From NCBI RefSeq assembly GCF_013170825.1, contig NZ_CP033365.1:3670001-3734000 (forward strand): a DNA stretch of 64,000 nucleotides. Reading direction: 5' to 3'. Shown here piece by piece: positions 26,184-34,900 of this stretch; the stretch's first letter is position 1; each line of letters starts with the position of its first letter. The translations under genes and the position numbers were made by a program. The DNA comes from Mesorhizobium sp. NZP2298. GTDB taxonomy: Bacteria > Pseudomonadota > Alphaproteobacteria > Rhizobiales > Rhizobiaceae. Under the pieces are notes generated by a model, which searched no databases, was not told where the DNA came from, and worked only from the letters and a program-made list of their open reading frames with translations.

Positions 26184-26689
26184 TCCATGTCTGTTCGTTG
26201 TCGAAGATCGAGGAGACGGTGGCCAGGGCCGGTGCCGACCGCATGCTGTCGCTGCTCTCCGTCGGAACGGATGTGACGCGTCCGGCATCGATATCGAGAG
26301 AAAATCATCTGCACCTGGTCATGCACGATATCGCGGTGGCTCAGGACGGCATGACCATGCCGGGCGAGGAGCATGTGCGCAACCTGCTCGATTTCGCGCG
26401 CCGCTGGGACCGGGCGAAGCCCATGGTCGTGCATTGCTATGCCGGCATCAGCCGCTCGACGGCTTCGGCCTACATCATCGCCGCCGCGCTCGCGCCGAAG
26501 CGCGACGAGGTCGAACTGGCTCGGACGCTGCGGACACTGTCGCCATCGGCGACACCCAATCCGCGCTTGATTGCGGTGGCCGACGCGCTGCTGGAGCGCG
26601 ATGGCCGAATGATCGAGGCGATCCATTCGATCGGGCGCGGCGCCGACGCGTTTGAGGGCACGCCGTTCGAGCTGAAGATCGATATCTAA
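26180..26689 (+). CDS. Small tyrosine / dual-specificity phosphatase-like protein
   Basis: 169 residues from the ATG at 26180, overlapping the cobC stop. The P-loop CYAGISRST in VVHCYAGISRSTASAYIIAA has the C-x5-R catalytic signature of cysteine-dependent phosphatases; a general-acid aspartate probably lies in HDIAVAQDG. There is no signal peptide, so it is cytoplasmic. Rhizobial homologues are often called protein-tyrosine-phosphatase or dual-specificity proteins without known targets. Co-translation with cobC hints at a metabolite phosphatase, perhaps in the aminopropanol or nucleotide-loop branch. That last step is inference. Confidence 0.8.
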   Translation: MIHVCSLSKIEETVARAGADRMLSLLSVGTDVTRPASISRENHLHLVMHDIAVAQDGMTMPGEEHVRNLLDFARRWDRAKPMVVHCYAGISRSTASAYIIAAALAPKRDEVELARTLRTLSPSATPNPRLIAVADALLERDGRMIEAIHSIGRGADAFEGTPFELKIDI

Positions 26690-26694
26690 GCCGA

Positions 26695-27498
26695 TTATTT
26701 CAGCCAATCGGCTAGCTTTGCCTTGCGCACATCCCTGAGCAGGCTGATGAACCCGTCGGCTTGATGTTCCGCTGTCAGCCGGCCTTTTTCCGATGTCGCG
26801 ATGCTTGCATCGCCGACCACCCCGTTCGGGTTGAGATCGCCGGCGATCCAGGCAAAGGCGTGGGTGCCGGTATGGCGCAGCAGCGAGAATTCCTTCTCGG
26901 CCCCGGCGACGTTGGAAACGAAATTCTCGGCCTTGGCCATGTCGACGAGATCCGGCCGGAAATGCAGCATCAGCGAGGTCTCGACATCGCCGCCATGGAT
27001 TCCGTGACGATCCTCGAGTTCGGTATACATGCCGGCCGGCCGGCCAAAACGCTGCCAGCTCGTCTTCACCGCCAGCATCCTTTCGCGCACCCGCAATTCG
27101 CGCGTGATGATGCCCATGATCTCTTCGTTGCCGCCATGCGAATTGACGAAGATGAGCTTGCGCACGCCGGCGCGTGCGATCGACACGCCAAGTTCGGTCC
27201 AGGCCTCGACCAGAGTCGTTGCGGGCAGGGTGAGCGTGCCCGGCGCGTGCAGATGCTCATTCGACTTGCCGACCGCCTGGACCGGCAGGATGCGGATGTC
27301 CAGATCGTCGGGCAGGCGGGCGATCACCGTGTCGAGCATGCCGTTCATGATCGAGGTATCGGTCGAGACAGGCAGATGCGGGCCATGCTGCTCGATCGCC
27401 GCCACCGGCAGGACGGCGATCGTCGCCTCCGGATCGATCGAGGCGTATTCTGTGGTCCGGTAGTCACCCCACCAGACTCGTCTTTTGGCTACGGTCAT
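26695..27498 (-). CDS. Creatininase-family amidohydrolase
   Basis: 267 residues from the ATG at 27498, with AGAGG seven bases upstream. Metal-binding motifs of the creatininase family are present: VLPVAAIEQHGPHLPVSTD, NSHGGNEEIM and HGGDVETSLMLHF. The family includes creatinine amidohydrolase, lactone and formamide hydrolases and MftE-type peptidases, so the reaction is not certain. Cytoplasmic. It shares direction with ridA, with a repeat element between them. The sarcosine enzymes elsewhere in the window would fit creatinine breakdown, but that is inference. Confidence 0.78.
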   Translation of the reverse strand: MTVAKRRVWWGDYRTTEYASIDPEATIAVLPVAAIEQHGPHLPVSTDTSIMNGMLDTVIARLPDDLDIRILPVQAVGKSNEHLHAPGTLTLPATTLVEAWTELGVSIARAGVRKLIFVNSHGGNEEIMGIITRELRVRERMLAVKTSWQRFGRPAGMYTELEDRHGIHGGDVETSLMLHFRPDLVDMAKAENFVSNVAGAEKEFSLLRHTGTHAFAWIAGDLNPNGVVGDASIATSEKGRLTAEHQADGFISLLRDVRKAKLADWLK

Positions 27499-27532
27499 AT
27501 CATGCCTCTTCAATGCTCAGGGCAGAGAGCAG

Positions 27533-27629
27533 TTCACCGTTTCACGGAAACGACGAACCGCTCTAACTCTTTGTTTTGACGCAATTCCCTAGGGAAAACC
27601 GTTTCACACTTTTCCTGGAGTTGCTCTAG
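27533..27629. repeat. Dispersed intergenic repeat, copy 1 of 2 in the window
   Basis: The stretch beginning CACCGTTTCACGGAAACG, continuing CGCTCTAACTCTTTGTTTTG and ending CACACTTTTCCTGGAGTTGC is repeated with few changes at 52945-53046. CCGTTTCACGGAAACG is partly self-complementary. Such elements are frequent between rhizobial genes; function unknown. Confidence 0.8.
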
Positions 27630-27651
27630 CGCGGCATGGGCGGCCTGTCGA

Positions 27652-28035
27652 TCACCCGGCAGCGATGGCTTCGACCTCGACCTTGAATTCGGGCCGGGCA
27701 AAGCCGGAAACGATCATAAGTGTCGAAGCCGGCGCCGGGCTTGAAAACAGCCGATCGCGGACATCCATATAGGGCCGCAGATGCGCGCGGTCGGTGACGT
27801 AGGCGTTGATGCGCACGATATCCCCGAGTCCCAGCCCGGCCTCTCCGAGGATCGCCTCGACGTTGCGGAAGCAGAGCTCGGCCTGGGCGCCGGCATCCTC
27901 GGGGATCTGGTCGTCCGCCGTGATGGCGACCTGGCCCGAGCACAGCACCAGCCGCTTGCCGGCGGGCACTTCGACGCCGTGGCTGTAGCGGGCAAAGGGA
28001 GGCTTGATCGACTTGGGGGTGAGGAATCTGAACAT
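27652..28035 (-). CDS. RidA-family (YjgF/UK114) protein
   Basis: 127 residues. VLCSGQVAITADDQIPEDAG, AELCFRNVEAILGEAGLGLGDIVRINAYVTD and the C-terminal VEVEAIAAG are family signatures. RidA proteins hydrolyse reactive enamines/imines released by PLP enzymes; specialised members act on intermediates of pyrimidine or amine breakdown. The conserved arginine expected near the RDRLF segment is present. It is divergent from the ABC transporter operon at 28303, suggesting a shared control region (28036-28302, no other gene seen). Confidence 0.85.
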   Translation of the reverse strand: MFRFLTPKSIKPPFARYSHGVEVPAGKRLVLCSGQVAITADDQIPEDAGAQAELCFRNVEAILGEAGLGLGDIVRINAYVTDRAHLRPYMDVRDRLFSSPAPASTLMIVSGFARPEFKVEVEAIAAG

Positions 28036-28302
28036 GGCAATCTCCTGGATGCCGTCAGCCTAAGGCCGTATTCACTACAGCTTCAAGATGGCCTGGGATG
28101 TCGCTGGTGCGATTGTGGACAGGCGTTCAAAAAATAGGCACGATGCCTCCGGTGCAGCACGACCTATCCGGCTTTCGCAGATGGCTGTGGTGCAAGCCGG
28201 CGGGTCCCGGCGCGAGACGCCGGTGGCATGTGTCTTGCTTCTTGAATCTTTGGTGTCGAGCCTGGCGCGAGGCGCGCCGGAGCAAACAAAGGGTGGTTGT
28301 CG

Positions 28303-29307
28303 ATGTACGCAAAACAGAAGACCTCGGTGGCGGTGGTGGCCTTGCTTGCCGCCAGCACACTGGGGGCCGCGGCGAATGAAAAGGTGACCTTCGGCACCAA
28401 CTGGCTGGCCGAGCCGGAACATGGTGGATATTACCAGGCCGTGGCGGACGGCACCTATGCCGCTTGCGGCCTCGACGTCACGATCATGCAGGGCGGCCCG
28501 CAGGTCAGCGGCCGGCCGATGCTGCTGGCCGGCAAGATCGATTTCTACATGGGAGGCAACCTGTTGTCGGCCTTCGATGCCGTCCAGCAAGGCATTCCGA
28601 TGCGCGTCGTGGCCGCCGATTTCCAGAAGGACCCACAGGTCATCATGTCCCATCCCGGCGAGGGGCTCGACAAATGGGAAGACCTCAAGAACGCCGACCA
28701 ATACATTCTGGGCGATGAAGGCGTGCAGACCTTCTTCCAGTGGATGGTCACGGCACTTGGCTTCGACGCCGCCAAGCGCGCACCCTACACCTACAACACC
28801 GCTCCTTTCCTCGCCAACAAGAAGTCGATCCAGCAGGGCTACGTCACGTCGGAGCCGTTCGCGGTCAAGAAGGAAGGCGGCTTCGTGCCCAACCAGTTCC
28901 TGCTCGCCGACTATGGCTGGGACACCTACTCGACGACGATCGAGGTCATGCAGGACACGATCGACAAGAAACCGGAAGTGGTCCAGTGCTTCGTCGATGG
29001 CTCGGCCAAGGGCTGGTACAAGTACCTCTACGGCGACAACAAGGCCGCCAACGACATGATCAAGAAAGACAATCCTGACATGACGGATGAGCAGATCGCC
29101 TTTTCGATCGAGCAGATGAAGAAGTTCGGGCTTGCCGATTCCGGCGATACCGAAAAGCTCGGCATCGGCGCCATGACCGATGCACGGATCAAGAGTTTCT
29201 ACGACAAGATGGTCAAGGCCAAGGTCACGCCTGATGGCATCGACATCACCAAGGCCTACACGCTGGCCTTCGTCAACAAGGGTGTCGGGCTCGACCTGAA
29301 GAAATAG
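28303..29307 (+). CDS. ABC transporter substrate-binding protein, NMT1/THI5-like
   Basis: 334 residues from the ATG at 28303 (a TTG two codons earlier is possible). A signal peptide (KTSVAVVALLAASTLGAAA) directs it to the periplasm. VTFGTNWLAEPEHGGYYQAVADG and GKIDFYMGGNLLSAFDAV are typical of the NMT1/SsuA-like fold that binds pyrimidines, sulfonates or thiamin precursors. It begins an operon with ATPase, permease and a cytosine-deaminase-like enzyme, so a pyrimidine-like or other small N-heterocycle is the likely ligand. Confidence 0.85.
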   Translation: MYAKQKTSVAVVALLAASTLGAAANEKVTFGTNWLAEPEHGGYYQAVADGTYAACGLDVTIMQGGPQVSGRPMLLAGKIDFYMGGNLLSAFDAVQQGIPMRVVAADFQKDPQVIMSHPGEGLDKWEDLKNADQYILGDEGVQTFFQWMVTALGFDAAKRAPYTYNTAPFLANKKSIQQGYVTSEPFAVKKEGGFVPNQFLLADYGWDTYSTTIEVMQDTIDKKPEVVQCFVDGSAKGWYKYLYGDNKAANDMIKKDNPDMTDEQIAFSIEQMKKFGLADSGDTEKLGIGAMTDARIKSFYDKMVKAKVTPDGIDITKAYTLAFVNKGVGLDLKK

Positions 29308-29319
29308 GCCAGCCTGGGC

Positions 29320-30144
29320 ATGATAGGGGAAAAGGTGGCGCAAGCGCCGGCGTCGGACGTCGCTCCGGCCTTGCTGGCGCTGCGCGGCGTCGGCAAGGTG
29401 TTTTCCAACGGCGTGACGGCACTGAGCGCTGTCGACCTGACGATCCGGGAAGGCGATTTCCTTAGCCTGCTCGGGCCGTCCGGCTGCGGCAAGTCGACGG
29501 CGCTGCGGCTGATCGCCGGCCTGTCGACGCCGACCTCCGGCGTGCTCGACTGGCGCGGCGGTGGTTCGCTCGACCGCGCCAATATCGGCTTCGTCTTCCA
29601 GGAACCGACGCTGCTGCCCTGGGCCAGCGTCTTCGACAATGTCTGGCTGCCGCTCAGGCTGAAAGGCATTTCCCGCGCCAAGGCTGCCCCGGCGATAAAT
29701 GAGATGCTGGCGCGGGTCCACCTGACCGGCTTCGAGCACGCCGTGCCGCGCGAACTGTCGGGCGGCATGAAGATGCGTGTGTCCATCGCGCGGGCCATGG
29801 TAACCAAGCCGCGCGTGCTTTTGATGGACGAACCGTTCGCGGCACTGGACGAGATCACCCGCTTCAAGCTCAACAACGATCTGCTGGAGCTTTGGCAGGA
29901 CGAACGCTTCACCGTCGTCTTCGTCACCCACAGCGTCTTTGAGAGCGTGTTCCTTTCCAACCGCGTCGTCGTCATGGCGGCGCGGCCGGGCAGGGTGTTC
30001 GACGAGCTCGCCATCGAGGCTTCCTATCCGCGCGACGAGGCGTTTCGGACCTCGCCGGACTACGCGGCACTGTGCCGGCAAGCCTCGGACGTGCTGGTCA
30101 ATGCCATCAATTCAACAGCAGGCGCGCATCATGACGGTCATTGA
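29320..30144 (+). CDS. ABC transporter ATP-binding protein
   Basis: 274 residues of the NrtD/SsuB/TauB type. Walker A is LLGPSGCGKSTALRL, the signature LSGGMKMRVSIARAM and Walker B RVLLMDEPFAALDE. PTLLPWASVFDNVWLPL is typical of nitrate/sulfonate/pyrimidine importers. It starts 12 bases after the binding-protein gene and overlaps the permease gene by 14 bases, so the three are one importer. Confidence 0.9.
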   Translation: MIGEKVAQAPASDVAPALLALRGVGKVFSNGVTALSAVDLTIREGDFLSLLGPSGCGKSTALRLIAGLSTPTSGVLDWRGGGSLDRANIGFVFQEPTLLPWASVFDNVWLPLRLKGISRAKAAPAINEMLARVHLTGFEHAVPRELSGGMKMRVSIARAMVTKPRVLLMDEPFAALDEITRFKLNNDLLELWQDERFTVVFVTHSVFESVFLSNRVVVMAARPGRVFDELAIEASYPRDEAFRTSPDYAALCRQASDVLVNAINSTAGAHHDGH

Positions 30145-30982
30145 CGAAGGGGTGCTCAAACTCGACCCCGAGGAAGCGCGCCGCGTGCGCCAGGAGCGGC
30201 TCGAGCGGGTCGGCCGTTGGGTGCTGCCGCTGGCGATCATGATCCTGGCGATCTGGCTGTGGGACCGCATCTGCGTCTGGAACGAGATCCCGCAATATAT
30301 CCTGCCGCGCCCCGGCGTGGTGCTGCAGACGCTCTACAACGATGCCGGCCTGCTGTTCTCCTCGCTGCTGGTCACCTTGCGTATCACCTTTCTCAGCCTG
30401 GCCCTGGCCGTCATCGGCGGCGTTGGCCTTTCGGTGCTGTTCGCGCAGTCGAAATGGGTGGAGATGTCGTTCTTCCCCTTCGCCATCGTGCTGCAGGTGA
30501 CGCCGATCGTGGCGATCTTTCCGCTGATCAATATCTATGTGAACAACCAGACGACCAAGCTCCTGCTCTGCGCCTGGATCGTCGCCTTCTTCCCGATCCT
30601 GTCCAACACCACGCTTGGCCTCAACTCCGTCGACCGCAATCTGCGCGACCTGTTCAAGCTCAACGGCGCGACGCGCTGGCAGCAATTGCGATATCTGCGG
30701 CTGCCGGCGGCAATGCCTTATTTCCTCGGGGGCTTGAAGATCGCCGGCGGCCTATCGCTGATCGGCGCCGTGGTGGCCGAGTTCGTCGCCGGCGCCACCG
30801 GCCAGTCGTCGGGACTTGCCTCGCGCATCATCGAGGCCGGCTACCGGCTGAACGCGCCGAGGCTGTTCGCGGCGCTGTTCCTGATCTCGCTGACCGGCAT
30901 CCTGATCTTCCTCGTGCTGTCGCTGATTTCGCATCTCATTCTGCGGCGCTGGCACGAAAGCGCGCTGAAACAGGAGCGGTAG
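30131..30982 (+). CDS. ABC transporter permease (SsuC/TauC type)
   Basis: 283 residues with six predicted helices, starting GRWVLPLAIMILAIWLWDRI. The cytoplasmic EAA-like loop that docks on the ATPase is NGATRWQQLRYLRLPAAMPY. LKIAGGLSLIGAVVAEFVAG follows, as in nitrate/sulfonate/taurine permeases. The start ATG 30131 lies inside the ATPase gene end. It is the membrane channel of the importer encoded at 28303-30982. Confidence 0.88.
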   Translation: MTVIDEGVLKLDPEEARRVRQERLERVGRWVLPLAIMILAIWLWDRICVWNEIPQYILPRPGVVLQTLYNDAGLLFSSLLVTLRITFLSLALAVIGGVGLSVLFAQSKWVEMSFFPFAIVLQVTPIVAIFPLINIYVNNQTTKLLLCAWIVAFFPILSNTTLGLNSVDRNLRDLFKLNGATRWQQLRYLRLPAAMPYFLGGLKIAGGLSLIGAVVAEFVAGATGQSSGLASRIIEAGYRLNAPRLFAALFLISLTGILIFLVLSLISHLILRRWHESALKQER

Positions 30983-30986
30983 GTCC

Positions 30987-32288
30987 TTGATTCCGAACAC
31001 AGGTTCATACCATCTCGCCAACGCTCGCGTTCATGCGTCGCTGACGCCCGGACTTGCCGCGGCCTTTGACGGCGATGGCTTTGCGCTCGCCGATATTTCT
31101 GTCGCCGACGACAAGATTTCCAGCATCACCGCGCATGGCCGACCGAAGGCGCCCGCCGATGCTATCGACCTTCACGGCCGCATCATCTTGCCCTGTTTCG
31201 TCGACTGCCATACGCATATCGACAAGGGCCATATCTGGCCGCGAAAACCCAATCCCGACGGCACTTTCATGGGAGCGTTGAACGCCACCGGCGCCGACCG
31301 CGTCGCGCGCTGGAGCGCGCAGGACGTGGCGCGGCGCATGGATTTTTCACTGCGCTCGGCCTACGCGCATGGCACCAGGGCGCTGCGCACCCATCTCGAC
31401 AGTGTCGCGCCGCAGGAGGAAATCTCCTGGCCGGTGTTCGAGACGATGCGCGAGACATGGCGCGGCCGCATCGAGCTGCAGGGCGCCTGCCTTCTCGGCA
31501 TCGAGGGCGTGCGCGACAAGACATGGTTCGACAGGCTGGCAAAGCGGGTGGCTGCCGCCAAGGGCGTACTCGGCGTCGTCACCTATATGGTGCCGGACCT
31601 GGAAGAGCTGCTCGACCATGTCTTCGCGCAGGCGATCAAGCATGGGCTCGATCTCGATTTCCATGCCGACGAGACCGACGACATTGCTGCCATCTCGCTG
31701 AAGAAGATCGCCGAGGCAGCGCTTTGGAGCGGCTTCGAGGGCAATATCCTCGTCGGCCATTGCTGCTCGCTGGCACGGCAGCCCGATCTCGAGGTTCTGG
31801 ACACGCTGGACAAGGTGGCGAAGGCCGGGTTGGCGATCGTTTCTCTGCCGATGTGCAATCTCTATCTGCAGGACCGGCGTGTCGACGCCACCACGCCGCG
31901 CTGGCGCGGCGTCACGCTGCTGCATGAGATGAAGGCGAGGGGCATTCCGGTGGCAGTTGCTTCCGACAATACACGCGATCCCTTCTATGCCTATGGCGAC
32001 CTCGACGTGCTGGAGGTCTATCGCATGGCGACGCGCATCCTGCATTTCGACCATCCGGTCGCCGACTGGCCGCAAGCGGTCACCGCGACGCCGGCCAAGG
32101 TGATGCGGCTTGATGGCTTCGGCACGCTTGCCGCCGGCGGCGGTGCCGATTTCATTCTGTTCAAAGGTCGAAGCTGGACGGAATTGCTGTCGCGGCCCGA
32201 ATCGGATCGCATCGTCGTGCGCGCCGGACGCGCGATCGACCGGCAATTGCCCGACTATGCCGAGCTCGACGAACTGATGGTGGAATGA
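30987..32288 (+). CDS. Cytosine-deaminase-like amidohydrolase
   Basis: 433 residues from a TTG start 4 bases after the permease stop. Metal-binding and catalytic motifs follow the CodA pattern: CFVDCHTHIDKGHIW (HxH), DFHADETDD, NILVGHCCSL and VAVASDNTRDPF. CodA relatives deaminate cytosine, isoguanine or creatinine. Being in the same operon as the importer suggests it acts on the imported compound. The next gene starts inside its stop (ATGA). The exact substrate cannot be told from sequence. Confidence 0.82.
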   Translation: MIPNTGSYHLANARVHASLTPGLAAAFDGDGFALADISVADDKISSITAHGRPKAPADAIDLHGRIILPCFVDCHTHIDKGHIWPRKPNPDGTFMGALNATGADRVARWSAQDVARRMDFSLRSAYAHGTRALRTHLDSVAPQEEISWPVFETMRETWRGRIELQGACLLGIEGVRDKTWFDRLAKRVAAAKGVLGVVTYMVPDLEELLDHVFAQAIKHGLDLDFHADETDDIAAISLKKIAEAALWSGFEGNILVGHCCSLARQPDLEVLDTLDKVAKAGLAIVSLPMCNLYLQDRRVDATTPRWRGVTLLHEMKARGIPVAVASDNTRDPFYAYGDLDVLEVYRMATRILHFDHPVADWPQAVTATPAKVMRLDGFGTLAAGGGADFILFKGRSWTELLSRPESDRIVVRAGRAIDRQLPDYAELDELMVE

Positions 32289-33691
32289 TGGACGTCTCGG
32301 CGCTCAAACGCGATCTCGACGGGATAAAGCTCGACGACAATCCGGCCATCGTCCAGCAGAAGAGCCGCGACTTCTACTGGTACAGCCCGGTGCTGAAGCG
32401 GCAGCTCGACCATGTCACCGGCGACCTGGTCGTGACGCCGAAAACCGAGGCCGAACTGATCCGCGTGCTGGCCGCCTGTCATCGGCATGGCGTACCGGTG
32501 ACGCCGCGCGGCAGCGGCACGGGCAATTATGGGCAGGCAATGCCGCTGTCGGGCGGTGTCGTGCTCAACCTCGCCGAGATGAACGAGATCAAGTCGATCG
32601 CGCCGGGGCGCGTGGTGACCGGGCCGGGCGCGGTGCTGGCGGATATCGACAAGGCGACGCGGGCGCATTCCGGCCAGGAACTCAGGCTCTCGCCCTCGAC
32701 CTACAACACGGCCTCGATCGGCGGCTTCATCGCCGGCGGTTCGGGCGGCGTCGGCTCGATCAATTTCGGCGGGTTGCGCGATTTCGGCAATGTGCTTCGC
32801 CTGCGCGTGGTGACGATGGAGGCCGAACCAAAAGCGCTCGAACTCACCGGCGAGGATTTGCACAAGGTGACCCACGCCTACGGTACGAACGGCATCATCA
32901 CCGAAGTCGAGATGCCGCTGACCGCGGCCTATGACTGGGTCGATGTCATTGTCGGCTTCGATGCCTTCATGGGCGCGGCGCGCTACGGCAATGCGCTCGC
33001 TTGCCAGGACGGCATCCTGACCAAGCTTATCACCCCGATCGCCGCACCCGTGCCGCAGCTTTATTTCAAGCGGCATCAGAAGTTTTTCAGGGAAGGGCAA
33101 AGCATCTGCGTCGTCCTGGTGGCGCAGCATGGGCTGGATGCCTTCCTTGCCTTCACCCGGCGCGCCGGCGGCGAGGTTATCTTCAACGCGGCCACAGCGA
33201 CGCCGGAGGAGAAAAAGGGCCTGCCGCCGGCCTACGAGCTGGCCTGGAACCACACCACGCTCAGGGCACTGCGTGTCGACCCCGACATCACCTATCTGCA
33301 ATCGCTCTATCCCTTTCCCAACCAGCTGGCGCTGGTCGAGAAAATGGATGCAATGTTCCCCGGCGAAGTGTTCTCGCATCTCGAATTCGTGCGGCTCGAC
33401 GGCAACATCACCTGTTTCGGCCTGCCATTGGTGAAGTTCACCACCGAGGCGCGGCTCGACGAGATCGTGCGGCTGCATGAGGAGAATGGCTGCCCGATCT
33501 TCAACCCGCACCGCTATACGCTGGAAGAGGGCGGCATGAAGCAGACGGATGCCTTGCAGCTCGCCTTCAAGCGCGAGACGGACCCGCAAGGCCTTCTTAA
33601 CCCCGGCAAGATGATCGCCTGGGAAAATCCGGACTACGACTACCGCTCCGGGCGGACTTTTTTGTTCAAGGGGCTGCAAAAGGCAGGCTGA
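32285..33691 (+). CDS. FAD-linked oxidase, GlcD/VAO family
   Basis: 468 residues. The PCMH-type FAD-binding domain is marked by VTPRGSGTGNYGQAMPLSGG and GGFIAGGSGGVGSINFGGLR; a C-terminal FAD-oxidase domain ends in FNPHRYTLEEGGM and DPQGLLNPGKMIAWE, as in glycolate and lactate dehydrogenases. It probably oxidises a hydroxy acid produced later in the pathway started by the deaminase. It overlaps both neighbours by 1-4 bases. Confidence 0.83.
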   Translation: MMDVSALKRDLDGIKLDDNPAIVQQKSRDFYWYSPVLKRQLDHVTGDLVVTPKTEAELIRVLAACHRHGVPVTPRGSGTGNYGQAMPLSGGVVLNLAEMNEIKSIAPGRVVTGPGAVLADIDKATRAHSGQELRLSPSTYNTASIGGFIAGGSGGVGSINFGGLRDFGNVLRLRVVTMEAEPKALELTGEDLHKVTHAYGTNGIITEVEMPLTAAYDWVDVIVGFDAFMGAARYGNALACQDGILTKLITPIAAPVPQLYFKRHQKFFREGQSICVVLVAQHGLDAFLAFTRRAGGEVIFNAATATPEEKKGLPPAYELAWNHTTLRALRVDPDITYLQSLYPFPNQLALVEKMDAMFPGEVFSHLEFVRLDGNITCFGLPLVKFTTEARLDEIVRLHEENGCPIFNPHRYTLEEGGMKQTDALQLAFKRETDPQGLLNPGKMIAWENPDYDYRSGRTFLFKGLQKAG

Positions 33692-34272
33692 TGAACATCC
33701 TCGTCCTCTACGCCCATCCGGTCGAGACCAGCTTCAATGCCGGCCTGCACCAGTTGGTCGTCGAGCGGCTGATGGCGGCGGGCCATACGATCGATGATTG
33801 CGACCTCTACGCCGAGAATTTCGATCCAAGGCTGACGCGCCAGGAGAGGCTGGACTATCATGACCAGCGCGGCTCCGCAGACCCCGCGGCGCCCTATGTC
33901 GAACGTCTGCTGCGGGCCGATGCGCTGGTGCTTTCCTATCCTGTTTGGAACTACGGATTTCCGGCGATCCTGAAGGGCTTCTTCGATCGCGTGTTCCTGC
34001 CTGGCGTGTCGTTCAAGCTGGTCGACGGCAAGGTGCAGCCGTCCCTGCACAACATCAGGAAGGTCGCGGCCGTCACCACCTATGGCGGCAGCCGGTTTCG
34101 CGCCATGCTGATGGGCGATCCGCCACGCAGGCTGATCAAGCGCATGCTGCGCGCGACGGTAAAGCCAGGCGCGCCGGTCACCTACCTCGCGCACTACGCA
34201 ATGAACCTGTCGACCGACGAAACACGGAAGTCCTTCATGACGAAGGTTGCGGCGAGCATGGATGCGTTCTGA
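33691..34272 (+). CDS. Flavodoxin-fold NAD(P)H oxidoreductase (first of a tandem pair)
   Basis: 193 residues of the NQO1/MdaB-like quinone-reductase family. MNILVLYAHPVETSFNAGLH forms the FMN/FAD phosphate loop, and LVLSYPVWNYGFPAILKGFF with DRVFLPGVSFKL is the conserved middle block. Cytoplasmic. It starts on the last base of the FAD-oxidase stop and runs into a paralogue, so it may pass electrons from or to that oxidase. No substrate can be assigned. Confidence 0.83.
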   Translation: MNILVLYAHPVETSFNAGLHQLVVERLMAAGHTIDDCDLYAENFDPRLTRQERLDYHDQRGSADPAAPYVERLLRADALVLSYPVWNYGFPAILKGFFDRVFLPGVSFKLVDGKVQPSLHNIRKVAAVTTYGGSRFRAMLMGDPPRRLIKRMLRATVKPGAPVTYLAHYAMNLSTDETRKSFMTKVAASMDAF

Positions 34273-34859
34273 TGCGGGTCCTCGTGGTCTACTGCCATCC
34301 GGTGCCGGAGAGTTTTTGCGCAGCGGTCCGCGACACCGCTCTCGATGTGCTGAAGGCAAGAGGCTGGGAGGTGCGGCTGCTCGATCTCTATGCCGAGAAA
34401 TTCGATCCGGTGATGGGTTGTGACGAGCGGCGCACCTACAATGACCAGGCGCCGCGCGATCCCGCGCTGAAGCCGCATTTCGAACTGCTCGCCTGGGCTG
34501 AAGCGATCCTGTTCGTCTATCCGACCTGGTGGTACGGGTTACCGGCGATGCTGAAGGGCTGGCTTGACCGGGTGTGGGCGACCGATGTCGCCTTCAAGCT
34601 GCCGGCGGGCAAGGGGCGGATCACATCGCTGATGAGGCATGTCACCAAGGTCGGCGTCATCACCACCTGCGGCGCGCCGACCTGGTGGAGCGTCGTCGTT
34701 GGACAGCCCGGACGCAAGACCTTGCTGCGCGGCATGCGGGCACTGTGCGCGACGCGCTGCAAGACGTTTTTCCTGGCGCATTATTTGATGGATGCCTCGA
34801 CGCCGGCAACGAGATCGGCGTTTCTAGCAAAGGTGCGGGCGAAGCTGGAGCGGTTTTAG
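34272..34859 (+). CDS. Flavodoxin-fold NAD(P)H oxidoreductase (second of a tandem pair)
   Basis: 195 residues, paralogous to the preceding protein: MRVLVVYCHPVPESFCAAVR at the N-terminus and ILFVYPTWWYGLPAMLKGWL then DRVWATDVAFKL in the centre. The start codon shares a base with the previous stop. Divergence between the pair is substantial, so they probably form a heterodimer or have split substrates rather than being a recent duplication. It is the last gene of the operon, followed by a strong hairpin. Confidence 0.83.
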   Translation: MRVLVVYCHPVPESFCAAVRDTALDVLKARGWEVRLLDLYAEKFDPVMGCDERRTYNDQAPRDPALKPHFELLAWAEAILFVYPTWWYGLPAMLKGWLDRVWATDVAFKLPAGKGRITSLMRHVTKVGVITTCGAPTWWSVVVGQPGRKTLLRGMRALCATRCKTFFLAHYLMDASTPATRSAFLAKVRAKLERF

Positions 34860-34865
34860 AAGCAG

Positions 34866-34897
34866 CTTCCTTCGCCCCGTTTAAGGGGCGAAGGAAG
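34866..34897. terminator. Bidirectional hairpin between convergent operons
   Basis: CTTCCTTCGCCCC (34866-34878) and GGGGCGAAGGAAG (34885-34897) form a perfect 13-bp stem with a 6-base loop GTTTAA. It lies between the oxidoreductase stop (34859) and the dehydrogenase stop on the other strand (34901), so it can end both transcripts. Confidence 0.8.
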
Positions 34898-34900
34898 AGA

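Noticed and set aside
28075-30081. Minus-strand frame of 668 codons opposite the binding protein and ATPase genes
   Set aside because: Shadow frame; it spans two real genes and an intergenic region.
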